A stretch of 8,250 nucleotides of DNA, taken from positions 1-8,250 of the forward strand of contig JAJZWW010000128.1 in NCBI GenBank assembly GCA_021846485.1, in the 5' to 3' direction. A program made the position numbers and the translations under genes. Shown in pieces: positions 1 to 5,575 of this stretch; the first letter of the stretch is position 1; each line of letters starts with the position of its first letter. The notes under the pieces were generated by a model that saw only the letters and a list, made by a program, of their open reading frames with translations, was not told where the DNA came from and ran no database searches. The DNA is from Actinomycetes bacterium (GTDB lineage Bacteria > Actinomycetota > Acidimicrobiia > Acidimicrobiales > Palsa-688).

Positions 1-303
1 CCCGAGGCCCTGGCCCTGCAGGCGGCTGTCGAGCGCGAGGCGGGCCAACAAAGCGGCCGGGACACGTTCCGGACTCCCCCGGCCCAGGGCTCGGGGAAGC
101 TGGTCCTTCACCAGCACGTGAGCAGCGAGGGTGTAGTAGGCGACGACCACGCCGTCGCCCTCGTGCCAGACAAAGGTGCGGGCCGCCCGCCGGGCCTCGG
201 CGCCCCTCGCGTGCTGGACCAGCCAAGAGTCGAGCGACGACTGTCCACTGGCAAAGGAGGCAAGCTCGTGGCCATCTCCGAGCGCCTCGCTGACCAGGGC
301 CAC
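1..303 (-). CDS. TacT-like GNAT acetyltransferase toxin (C-terminus outside window)
   Basis: The visible 101 residues begin at GTG 303 and run off the window edge. They match the N-terminal part of type II toxins of the GNAT superfamily (TacT/AtaT-like), which in studied members acetylate aminoacyl-tRNA and block translation. The family motif FASGQSSLDSWL is at residues 17-28, then ARTFVW at 41-46 and VVAYYTLAA at 53-61. The acetyl-CoA-binding strand and loop LARLALDSRLQGQGLG are at 86-101, which supplies the Q-x-x-G-x-G pyrophosphate-binding motif. The gene lies 5 bases after the stop codon of a DUF1778 antitoxin gene, the usual antitoxin-toxin order. The start places about 16 residues before the F-x-SG motif, as is normal for the family. 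The C-terminal catalytic Tyr region cannot be checked. The family assignment is firm, but which tRNA is targeted is unknown. Confidence 0.88.
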   Translation of the reverse strand, partial: MALVSEALGDGHELASFASGQSSLDSWLVQHARGAEARRAARTFVWHEGDGVVVAYYTLAAHVLVKDQLPRALGRGSPERVPAALLARLALDSRLQGQGLG

Positions 304-308
304 CCGCC

Positions 309-584
309 CTAACGCCGGGCGATCTCGGCGGCCCGCTTGGCGGCGGCAGCCAGCGCGGGGTTGGGCCGAGGAGGCCCCCCCAGGGCAGCCAGCAGGTCGT
401 CGAAGAAGTCCGGGGGGACCAGGGTCGCGGCTTCCTCGGCGAGGACCTCCTCAGCGCGAGCAGTGACAGCCTCACGTATGAAGTCACTCGTCGTCATCTG
501 GAGCAGGGAAGACGCCTGCTCCACCTCCCTGCGCTGCTCCGGTCGCAGACGGACCTCGATGCGCTCGCTTGCTGATCTGGCCAT
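309..584 (-). CDS. DUF1778 (TacA-like) ribbon-helix-helix antitoxin
   Basis: This is a 91-residue protein of the DUF1778/TacA antitoxin family. Residues 1-45 have the family look: SERIEVRLRPEQRREVEQA, then LLQMTTSDFIREAV, meaning a beta strand followed by two helices of a ribbon-helix-helix DNA-binding domain. The C-terminal half contains VPPDFFDDLLAAL (57-69), the segment that in TacA proteins wraps and neutralises the GNAT toxin. The ATG at 584 is preceded by GGAGG with a 4-base spacer. The toxin gene follows after 5 bases, so the two are almost certainly cotranscribed and translationally linked. A promoter with a perfect inverted repeat lies just upstream (606-621), which fits autoregulation by the TA complex. 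The protein is full length for the family and shows no damage. Confidence 0.9.
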   Translation of the reverse strand: MARSASERIEVRLRPEQRREVEQASSLLQMTTSDFIREAVTARAEEVLAEEAATLVPPDFFDDLLAALGGPPRPNPALAAAAKRAAEIARR

Positions 585-604
585 GGTTCCTCCCGTACCC
601 AACG

Positions 605-632
605 ACCGTACCACTGTACGGCCAGATCGCAA
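605..632 (-). promoter_or_regulatory. Predicted promoter of the TacA/TacT-like operon
   Basis: On the minus strand a -35-like TTGCGA (632-627) is followed by a 16-base spacer and a -10-like TACGGT (610-605). This predicts a transcript starting near 598, about 14 bases before the ATG and just ahead of the GGAGG site at 593-589. The match to consensus is moderate. The position upstream of an antitoxin and its overlap with a palindrome raise confidence. Confidence 0.45.
606..621. promoter_or_regulatory. Inverted repeat, probable TA operator
   Basis: CCGTAC-cact-GTACGG is a perfect 6-4-6 inverted repeat covering the predicted -10 element and spacer of the antitoxin promoter. A further GTAC half-site lies at 595-598, so GTAC occurs at 595, 608 and 616. 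Ribbon-helix-helix antitoxins commonly bind such short repeated or palindromic half-sites cooperatively to repress their own operon. Binding by this antitoxin is inferred from position, not shown. Confidence 0.6.
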
Positions 633-763
633 CCTCGCTGTCCACCGCTGCGACGCGGTGGCGCCAGGAGCCCGATCTGCTCCCGGTAGCGCAGGGTGCT
701 CGCCCGCACGCCGTAGCGCTCGACAACGGTGCCGATGGGGGCTCCCCGACCGCCTGGTGGCAT
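626..763 (-). pseudogene. MerR-family regulator, N-terminal stub
   Basis: From ATG 763 the first 46 residues match the winged-helix N-terminus of MerR regulators: IGTVVERYGVRASTLRYREQ at residues 10-29, then IGLLAPPRRSGGQR. After QRGCDLAVQ (normally QRRYD followed by further helices) homology stops. The frame stays open to 494 but reads through the promoter and antisense of the antitoxin gene with no MerR-like sequence. Wing 2, the coiled coil and the effector domain are therefore gone. The start still has an AGGAG-type site upstream (about 774-778), so a short HTH peptide might still be made. The truncation point coincides with the TA promoter, suggesting that gain of the TA module or a deletion removed the rest. 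Confidence 0.72.
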
Positions 764-793
764 TCCTTCGCAGCTCCTGTGGGTCGCCGTCTT

Positions 794-815
794 GACTTCG
801 AGTGCGCTCGAAGTC
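794..815 (-). terminator. Hairpin downstream of the BASS transporter gene
   Basis: GACTTCGAG-tgcg-CTCGAAGTC forms a perfect 9-bp stem with a 4-base loop. It begins 5 bases past the stop codon of the minus-strand transporter gene. There is no clear U-tract, so it is either a weak intrinsic terminator or an mRNA 3'-end stabiliser. It also separates the transporter from the MerR stub. Confidence 0.5.
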
Positions 816-820
816 CGAGG

Positions 821-1747
821 CTACTGGCCGATCCTTCGGCCCCTGGCCCAGTGGTGCGCGGCGGTGGCGCCGCCGAGGAGGACCAACAGCCCGTAGATGC
901 CGAGCACGCCGGTGGAGCCGGGACCGAACGCGGCCGCGGCGATCCCCGCGGCGACGGCGAAGTCGCGCATCGCGACAGGCAACACGACGCCTGGCCGTGC
1001 CGCCCGGGCCGCGCCTTGCGAGACCGCCACCCCGATGCCCGCGGCGCCGGCGAGGAAGGCGACGAGCAGGCCGGCGCCCACGAGGTAGGCGGCCTCGAGG
1101 TGGATCTGGCTGGCCACCTCCCACAACAACGCGAGCAGCGACACACCGCCGGCGACCCGGCCGATCCCGACCACCGCCTGGTGGCGCCCGGCCAGGCGGC
1201 GCAGGACGATCCCGCCGGCGAGGGGCCCGGCGACGACCGCGGCGAGGGTGGCCAGCAGGCCGAGGGGACGCAGGGCAGGGGCGTGGGCGACCAACCCGAG
1301 CACCGGTCCTGCGTAGGCGACGCTGACCAGGCTGGAGCCGACGAGCAGGACCGCGGCGACGGGGACCTCGCCTCCGGCGAGACCGGTGAGGGCCACCGAG
1401 GCGACCTCGCTCGGGGCGACCCCGGCGGCGAGGATCCCCTGGCGCACCACTCCCGAGGCGGCGCGGCTGAGCGCCCAGGCGAGGACCGGCAGGCCGGCGC
1501 TGCTCGATGCCAGGGCGACGAGCAGCCGCGGCCAGCGTCTGATCACCTGGCGCAGGTCGGCCAGCTCGACCGACAGCCCGGCGGTGAGGACCAGCCCGGC
1601 GAGCGTCGGGTCAATCGCCCCCGCCCGATCCACCCATCGCCCCGGGGCGGGGATCGCGATGCCGGCCGCCGCGAGGAGCACCACGAGCGGCAGCAGCAGC
1701 GCATCCAAGCGGTCCGCGACCCGCTCGGGTCGAGCATCCCACCTCAC
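821..1747 (-). CDS. Bile acid:sodium symporter (BASS/SBF) family transporter
   Basis: A 308-residue integral membrane protein with about nine to ten hydrophobic segments, the usual size and topology of the BASS family of sodium-coupled organic-anion transporters. Helices start at about residue 15 (DALLLPLVVLLAAAGIAIP). The conserved discontinuous-helix region reads APSEVASVALTGLAGGE (111-127). The second repeat has AMRDFAVAAGIAAAAFGP (259-276), then VLGIYGLLVLLGGA near the C-terminus. A clear sodium-ligand set like that of ASBT is not obvious, so ion coupling and substrate are not predictable. The start is GTG at 1747 (VRWDARPERV) with only a weak ribosome-binding site. The gene is divergent from a decayed nucleotidyltransferase and is followed by a stable hairpin. 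It appears intact. Confidence 0.82.
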   Translation of the reverse strand: MRWDARPERVADRLDALLLPLVVLLAAAGIAIPAPGRWVDRAGAIDPTLAGLVLTAGLSVELADLRQVIRRWPRLLVALASSSAGLPVLAWALSRAASGVVRQGILAAGVAPSEVASVALTGLAGGEVPVAAVLLVGSSLVSVAYAGPVLGLVAHAPALRPLGLLATLAAVVAGPLAGGIVLRRLAGRHQAVVGIGRVAGGVSLLALLWEVASQIHLEAAYLVGAGLLVAFLAGAAGIGVAVSQGAARAARPGVVLPVAMRDFAVAAGIAAAAFGPGSTGVLGIYGLLVLLGGATAAHHWARGRRIGQ

Positions 1748-1776
1748 CTGGGCTTCGACGGTGGCGCCGGGGGAGC

Positions 1777-2064
1777 GCGGTCCGGCGGGCGCTGATCGGC
1801 GAGGCCCGCCGGCTTCTGGCCGAGGCCGGCCGCCTCGAGGTTCTGGCCGGCCGGGTCACCCGGGCGCATCACGACATGGACCTGTTCGTGCCCTCGGAGC
1901 AGCTCGGCGAGGCGGTCCGACGCCTTGGCGCCGCTGGGTTCTCCGTGGTCGATGACGATACCTCCTGCCGGGTGGTGCTCGCATCAACATCGGGGTGCGG
2001 GTCGACCTGGGCGGGATCGACTGTCACCGTGACGGGCACGGCCTACAGGCTGACGCGAGCGGCG
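1777..2064 (+). pseudogene. Nucleotidyltransferase (lincosamide/aminoglycoside adenylyltransferase-like) relic
   Basis: One frame reads RRLLAEAG then LEVLAGRVTRAHHDMDLFVP (the helix and D-x-D metal motif of this fold), then LRRLGAAGFSVVDDDTSCRVVLAS with typical spacing to about 1985. The continuation VRVDLGGIDCHRDGHGLQ is in another frame (about 1980-2058). In intact relatives these are one polypeptide: GG-W motif, TR-H-D-D motif, GF-vv-D, then R-vDlhp and dG-G-Q. A frameshift therefore lies near 1975-1990. The GG(W) segment expected between LLAEAG and LEVLAGR is also missing, so there is an N-terminal deletion as well. No convincing start codon or C-terminus remains. The Tag gene starts right after in the same frame as the second piece. 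The exact subfamily and any resistance role are uncertain. Confidence 0.62.
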
Positions 2065-2096
2065 GGCGCCCCGCCCCGGGCCCGTCTTCGGGCAGG

Positions 2097-2720
2097 ATGG
2101 GGCGGGTGGAGCTCCTCGCCGACGGCAGCTGCCCCTGGGCGGGACCCGACGGCCCGATGCGGGCCTACCACGACGAGGAGTGGGGGCGGCCGTGCCACGA
2201 CGAGCGGACGATCTTCGAGCTGCTCACCCTGGAGGGCGCCCAAGCCGGCCTGTCGTGGGCGACGGTGCTGCGCAAGCGTGAGGCCTACCGGGGGGCGTTC
2301 GCCGGCTTCGACCCGGAGGTGGTAGCCGGCTTCGGCGAAGCGGAGACCCGGGTGCTGCTCGCCGACGCGGGCATCGTCCGCAACCGCCTGAAGATCGAGG
2401 CGACGCTCAACAACGCATCGGCCACCCTGCGGCTCCGGGACGCCCACGGCTCGCTCGGCGCGTACCTGTGGGCTTGGGTCGATGGCCGGCCGCTGGCCAA
2501 CTCCCCGCGCCGCCCGGCGGACGTGCCGGCGAGCAGCGAGCTGTCCGAGCGGGTGGGCAGGGACCTGAGACGGAGGGGCTTCCGGTTCGTGGGCGCCACG
2601 ATCGTCTACTCGTGGCTCCAGGCGACAGGCGTCGTCGACGACCACCTGGTCGGCTGCCCGGCCAAGCCCGCCACGACCCGACGGGCGGGCGACGGGCAGG
2701 CGGGGGGCGGGGCTCGCTGA
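2097..2720 (+). CDS. tag: 3-methyladenine DNA glycosylase I
   Basis: This 207-residue enzyme excises 3-methyladenine from alkylated DNA, the first step of base excision repair. The match to E. coli Tag is residue-for-residue with an 8-residue offset. The zinc ligands are Cys12, His25, His183 and Cys187 (C4, H17, H175 and C179 in E. coli). The base-recognition residues are Tyr24, Glu46 and Trp54, in the motifs AYHDEEWG (23-30) and LEGAQAGLSWATVLRKRE (45-62). FVGATIVYSWLQATGVVDDH leads into the last zinc pair. The start chosen is ATG 2097, which gives 11 residues before the first zinc Cys. GTG 2106 is an alternative that would also keep all ligands. No strong ribosome-binding site is visible. 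The final 15 residues are low-complexity and probably disordered. The gene is intact and lies just downstream of a nucleotidyltransferase relic. Confidence 0.95.
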   Translation: MGRVELLADGSCPWAGPDGPMRAYHDEEWGRPCHDERTIFELLTLEGAQAGLSWATVLRKREAYRGAFAGFDPEVVAGFGEAETRVLLADAGIVRNRLKIEATLNNASATLRLRDAHGSLGAYLWAWVDGRPLANSPRRPADVPASSELSERVGRDLRRRGFRFVGATIVYSWLQATGVVDDHLVGCPAKPATTRRAGDGQAGGGAR

Positions 2721-2915
2721 GTTGAGCTGAGCTGAGTGCCGGCGGGCCGCCCCGGCCACCAGCCTCAGCCGCTCCCCCAACCCGCCGGCAACGCCCGCCC
2801 CCACCCGCCAACCCGCCGGCAACGCCCGCCCCCGCAACCGCCGGCCGGGGCCCGAGTGTACGGTGATCCAGCCGACCGGCCGGTCGTGGGCGACGGTACG
2901 AGGAAGGAGGCGCCG
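2721..2915 (+). other. Intergenic stretch between tag and the CoA-transferase genes
   Basis: These 195 bases hold no supported gene. Right after the tag stop codon is a short pentamer-like tandem tract (TGAGTTGAGCTGAGCTGAG, about 2718-2736). Further on is a C-rich 25-base direct repeat (annotated separately). The open frame of CoA-transferase A extends back through here, but its codons are Pro/Arg/Gln-rich low-complexity and precede the clear ribosome-binding site, so I treat it as non-coding. Confidence 0.5.
2778..2833. repeat. Two exact 25-base direct repeats, 31-base period
   Basis: An identical 25-base C-rich sequence (core CCCGCCGGCAACGCC) occurs at 2778-2802 and 2809-2833, separated by 6 bases. 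It lies between tag and the CoA-transferase start. Only two copies are present. It may be slippage-prone low-complexity DNA or a pair of regulator binding sites; nothing in the sequence decides which. Confidence 0.75.
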
Positions 2916-3743
2916 GTGGCGGAGATCATGGGGCTCGCCGAGGCGGCCGCCGCGGTGGTGCGCGACGGGGACGTGGTGGCGATGGAGGGCTTCACCCACC
3001 TGATCCCCCACGCCGCCGGCCACGAGCTGATCCGCCAGGGACGCCGGGACCTGACCCTCGTGCGCTTGACCCCCGACGTGCTCGCCGACCAGCTGATCGG
3101 CGCCGGGGCGGTCCGCAGGCTGGTCTTCGGCTGGGGCGGCAACCCCGGGGTCGGCTCGCTGCACCGGTTCCGGGACGCCTTCGAGCGCGGCTGGCCGGCG
3201 CCCCTCGAGCTCGACGAGCACACCCACGCCGGCCTGGTCAACCGCTACGTCGCCGGCGCGTCGGGGCTGCCGTTCGCGGTGATGCGCGGCTACGCCGGCA
3301 CCGACCTGGCCGGCAGGGCCGCCCACTACCGGCCGGTCACCTGCCCGTTCACCGGGGAGAGCCTCGCGGCGGTCGCCGCGATCAACCCCGACTCGGCGGT
3401 GGTCCACGCCCAGCGCGCCGACCGGGAGGGCAACGTGCAGCTCTGGGGGATCGTCGGGGTGCAGAAGGAGGCGGTGCTCGCCGCGTCCCGCTCGCTGGTG
3501 ACCGTCGAAGAGATCGTCGAACGCCTCGACCCGGTGCCGGGGGCGGTCGTGCTGCCCACCTGGGCGCTGACTGCGGTCGCCGTTGCCCCCGGCGGCGCTC
3601 ACCCGTCCTACACCGCCGGGTACTCCGAGCGGGACAACGACTTCTACGTCGCCTGGGACGCCATCAGCCGCGACCGGGAGGCGTTCAGGGAGTGGATCGA
3701 CACCCACGTGATCGGCGTCGGGCACGCCGAGACGACGCCGTGA
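2916..3743 (+). CDS. CoA-transferase family I, subunit A (glutaconate CoA-transferase alpha / IpdA-like)
   Basis: A 275-residue alpha subunit of a family I CoA-transferase. The N-terminus AAAVVRDGDVVAMEGFTHLIPHAAGHELIRQGRRDLTLVR (about residues 10-49) carries the glycine-containing CoA-binding loop. Later come LPFAVMRGYAGTDL, a VTCPFTGE region, SAVVHAQRADREGNVQLWG, KEAVLAASRSLVTVEEIVE and a C-terminal GGAHPSYTAGYSERDNDFYVAWDAIS block, in family order. The start is GTG 2916 because GGAAGGAGG ends 5 bases upstream; the open frame further upstream is low-complexity. Family members transfer CoA among glutaconate, 3-oxoacids or ring-cleavage acids, and the Mycobacterium IpdAB pair hydrolyses a cholesterol ring intermediate. 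The substrate here is unknown. The catalytic Glu is on subunit B, whose gene next door is broken, so this intact subunit may have no local partner. Confidence 0.88.
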   Translation: MAEIMGLAEAAAAVVRDGDVVAMEGFTHLIPHAAGHELIRQGRRDLTLVRLTPDVLADQLIGAGAVRRLVFGWGGNPGVGSLHRFRDAFERGWPAPLELDEHTHAGLVNRYVAGASGLPFAVMRGYAGTDLAGRAAHYRPVTCPFTGESLAAVAAINPDSAVVHAQRADREGNVQLWGIVGVQKEAVLAASRSLVTVEEIVERLDPVPGAVVLPTWALTAVAVAPGGAHPSYTAGYSERDNDFYVAWDAISRDREAFREWIDTHVIGVGHAETTP

Positions 3744-3771
3744 CCGCCGGGCTGCGGGCGTGACCGCCGGG
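3739..3771 (+). repeat. 20-base tandem duplication of the stop/start junction
   Basis: The 13-mer CGTGACCGCCGGG occurs at 3739-3751 and 3759-3771. Each copy contains a GTGA. In the first, the stop of subunit A (3741-3743) overlaps a GTG. That GTG opens a seven-codon frame MTAGLRA, whose stop in turn overlaps the GTG 3760 of subunit B. The arrangement looks like duplication of a translational-coupling junction. Confidence 0.7.
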
Positions 3772-4384
3772 TTCGCCGCCTCGGAGATGAAGGCGGTTGC
3801 CGCCGCCCGGGCGCTGTCCGACGGCCAGGTCTGCTTCGTCGGCATCGGTCTGCCGAGCAGCGCGTGCAACCTGGCCCGGGCGACCACGCCCCCCGCCTGG
3901 TGCTCGTCTACGAGTCGGGCTGCGTCGGGGCCAAGCCGTCCCGGCTGCCGCTGTCGATCGGCGACGGCGAGCTGGCCGAGAGCTCCGACACGGTCGTTCC
4001 GGTGCCGGAGATCTTCAACTACTGGCTGCAGGCCGGCCGGATCGACGTCAGGTTCCTCGGCGCCGCCCAGGTCGACCGTCACGCCAACTTGAACAGCACG
4101 GTCGTCGGCGACTACGAGCGCCCCTCGGTGCGCCTCCCCGGCGCCGGCGGGGCGCCCGAGATCGCCTCGGCGGCCGGGGAGGTCTACGTGATGATCCGCC
4201 ACAGCCCGCGCACTCGTAGCACGGGTCGACTTCCGCACCTCGGTCGGCTTCGGCGACGGCCCCGGCGACCGGATGGGACCTGCGGGTCTCCCCCGACCTG
4301 GCCCGCAGCGACCCGCCCGACGACGTCGAGCTGGCCGAGCTCCGCCGCCTCGCGGCGACCCGGCCGCTCCCTGGCAGACCCTGA
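3760..4384 (+). pseudogene. CoA-transferase family I, subunit B, disrupted
   Basis: Four collinear pieces in changing frames together resemble one GctB/IpdB-like beta subunit. Piece 1 (3760-3884) has MKAVAAARALSDGQVCFVGIGLPS. Piece 2 (about 3885-4212) has APRLVLVYESGCVGAKP, with the ESG glutamate probably being the catalytic residue, then LPLSIGD, FLGAAQVDRHANLN and SVRLPGAGGAPEIAS. Piece 3 (about 4213-4270) has LVARVDFRTSVGFGDGPGDR. Piece 4 (about 4271-4384) has GWDLRVSPDLARSDPPDD and stops with TGA 4382. Restoring one C at 3884-3885 would make piece 1 run into ARATHAPRLVLVYESG. A one- or two-base change near 4211 joins pieces 2 and 3. Pieces 3 and 4 are joined with about 50-55 family residues missing. 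The start is GTG 3760, next to subunit A. The C-run frameshift could be a read error, but the deletion cannot. Confidence 0.85.
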
Positions 4385-4664
4385 GCTGAGACGACCCGCA
4401 CGGCGACGCCGGGGAGAGGTCGACGCCGGACGCGCCGAAGCGCGGATCTCGGGGTGCCGCCCGTCGCGCCGGCCGCGGGATCGAGGGGAAATACCCCGCC
4501 CGCCGGCACAGCCCTCCGCGCCCGGCAGGTCGCCCCGGCCCCCGCCGAGCCGGTGCCCCGCTGGCCACCGGTCTCCGCCAGGACCTCTCCGGGGCGGCCG
4601 CCGACCGGCTGGCGACCGGTATCGCCGAGGGATCCCTGACCGGGCGCACCTCAGGATCGACCCG
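4385..4664. other. Gene-free spacer
   Basis: I see no supported gene in these 280 bases. Very GC-rich DNA keeps several frames open, but none shows family motifs. One plus frame ends LATGLRQDLSGAAADRLATG (about 4564-4623) and continues as IAEGSLTG. This has normal amino-acid composition and might be a C-terminal gene scrap, but I do not recognise it. Confidence 0.5.
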
Positions 4665-4699
4665 TTGACCTCCGACGCTGTTACATGTAACCTGGCGAG
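4665..4699 (+). promoter_or_regulatory. mazEF promoter, predicted leaderless transcript
   Basis: A -35-like TTGACC (4665-4670), a 17-base spacer and a -10-like TAACCT (4688-4693) place the transcription start about 7 bases later, at or next to G4700. That base begins the GTG start codon of mazE. No usual Shine-Dalgarno position exists if transcription starts there, so the mRNA would be leaderless, a common arrangement in Actinomycetota. Confidence 0.55.
4680..4691. promoter_or_regulatory. Perfect 12-base palindrome, probable MazE operator
   Basis: GTTACATGTAAC is a perfect palindrome overlapping the spacer and -10 element of the mazEF promoter, 9 bases before the start codon. It is strikingly AT-rich for this DNA. 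The position fits repression by the MazE or MazEF complex. The binding protein is inferred. Confidence 0.6.
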
Positions 4700-4939
4700 G
4701 TGGCCGATCAGAGAAGGTCCCCTACCACTCGCCAGCGGGTAGCAGACCACCGGGCACGGCTGCGCCGACAGGGACTACGCCCGGTGCAGATCTGGGTGCC
4801 CGACGTGCGGGCGCCAGAGTTCTCCGCCGAAGCTCATCGCCAGTCCGCGCTGGCGGCAACCAGCCTGCACGCAGCCGAGGACCAGGCCTTCGTCGACGCC
4901 ATCTCGTGGTTCGGTGACGAGGGTGACGCGGAGGAGTGA
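4700..4939 (+). CDS. mazE: MazE-family antitoxin (DUF3018 type)
   Basis: A 79-residue antitoxin of the actinobacterial MazE family. Residues 9-24 (TTRQRVADHRARLRRQ) are a basic DNA-binding region and GLRPVQIWVPDVRAP (25-39) is the family signature. AEAHRQSALAA follows, then the acidic C-terminus AAEDQAFVDAISWFGDEGDAEE, which in relatives binds the MazF toxin. The start is GTG 4700, directly downstream of the -10 element. The stop overlaps the toxin start by 4 bases (GTGA at 4936-4939), coupling translation. It is complete and of normal length. Confidence 0.9.
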   Translation: MADQRRSPTTRQRVADHRARLRRQGLRPVQIWVPDVRAPEFSAEAHRQSALAATSLHAAEDQAFVDAISWFGDEGDAEE

Positions 4940-5265
4940 GGCGCGGAGAACTGTGGACCGCGGCTGGGGGGAGGCAATACGCGAGCAGGCCGCGGCCGGT
5001 GCTCGTGGTGCAAGATGACTGCTTCGACGCCACCGACTCGATCACCGTCTGTCCGCTCACGACGGATCCAACCGAGATCCCGCTGCTGCGCATCCCGCTG
5101 CACCGAGGCGCCAATACCGGTTTGACCCAGCCCAGCAGTCTCATGGTCGACAAGCTCACCACGATGCCCCGATCCAAGCTCGGAACACGGATCGGGGCCG
5201 TGTCCGGTGCTGACATGTTGGTGCTCTCACGCTCCCTCGTGATATTTCTCGGTCTCGCCTCCTGA
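4936..5265 (+). CDS. mazF: MazF-family mRNA endoribonuclease toxin
   Basis: A 109-residue MazF/PemK-like toxin that cleaves RNA at short sequence motifs when free of its antitoxin. Family landmarks are RRGELWTA (2-9), the RPRPVLVVQDD strand (18-28) with the conserved Arg-Pro at 20-21, and SITVCPLTTD (35-44) with the conserved Thr at 42-43. ANTGLTQPSSLMVDKLTTMPRSKLGTRIG follows, giving the S-x-v-x-vDql-x-x-x-r-x-rl pattern. GTG 4936 overlaps the mazE stop. The cleavage motif cannot be predicted. It appears complete and ends next to a converging AraC-family relic on the minus strand. Confidence 0.92.
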   Translation: MRRGELWTAAGGRQYASRPRPVLVVQDDCFDATDSITVCPLTTDPTEIPLLRIPLHRGANTGLTQPSSLMVDKLTTMPRSKLGTRIGAVSGADMLVLSRSLVIFLGLAS

Positions 5266-5289
5266 TTCAGATTCCTGATGGCCGTTCCG

Positions 5290-5575
5290 CGACGCTGGCC
5301 TCCCCAACGGCAGATGAGGCGATCATCGAGTCCGTGGGTGGGGATGGCGAATGTCGTGGGTGGCCCCGGCACCACCGACGAGGACCACGTTCGGTGACAC
5401 CTCGCCGTCTCCACGGCTCGTGCGGACCGTCCAGGAACCAAAGGTCGTGAACGCGATGCAGGGCTGCTCCCAGCACTCGACACTCGCGGGCTGCTCGCCC
5501 GGGCCGTGCAGGTAGGAGCCGACAACCGGACACCCCGGCGGGCGGCTACCGGCCCGGTCGCGCCAGGTGTGGTGC
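5290..5575 (-). pseudogene. AraC-family regulator, N-terminal relic
   Basis: In one minus frame, open from 5575 to the stop at 5323, the peptide includes PVVGSYLHGPGEQPASVECW, then IAFTTFGSWTVRTSRG and NVVLVGGAGATHDIRHPH. This looks like the sensor (cupin-like) N-terminus of AraC-type regulators, in which f-TtsG-W-v-rs-rG leads to v-l-vLg-aG-eh-cRHp. The next frame then continues THGLDDRLICRWGGQ, the expected extension. GTGG is tandemly repeated at 5334-5341; removing one copy restores HPHGLDDRLICRW in frame, so a 4-base duplication explains the shift. No start codon is visible and the whole AraC-type DNA-binding domain is absent. The relic lies between the 3' end of mazF and a GNAT gene. Confidence 0.6.

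Noticed and set aside
569..1795. A 408-codon plus-strand open frame opposite the BASS transporter
   Set aside because: It is Asp/Gly/Gln-rich and is the antisense shadow of a strongly hydrophobic, family-matching transporter.
2778..2833. A CRISPR-like repeat pair
   Set aside because: There are only two copies with a 6-base gap, no spacers and no cas genes.
2043..4649. An 868-codon open frame on the minus strand across tag and the CoA-transferase genes
   Set aside because: It is antisense to well-supported genes, is Arg/Pro/Gly/Ala-rich and shows no family motif. High GC content removes stop codons from this frame.
4564..4668. A peptide beginning LATGLRQDLSGAAADRLATG as a possible gene tail
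   Set aside because: The composition is plausible, but there is no recognisable family, start or ribosome-binding site.
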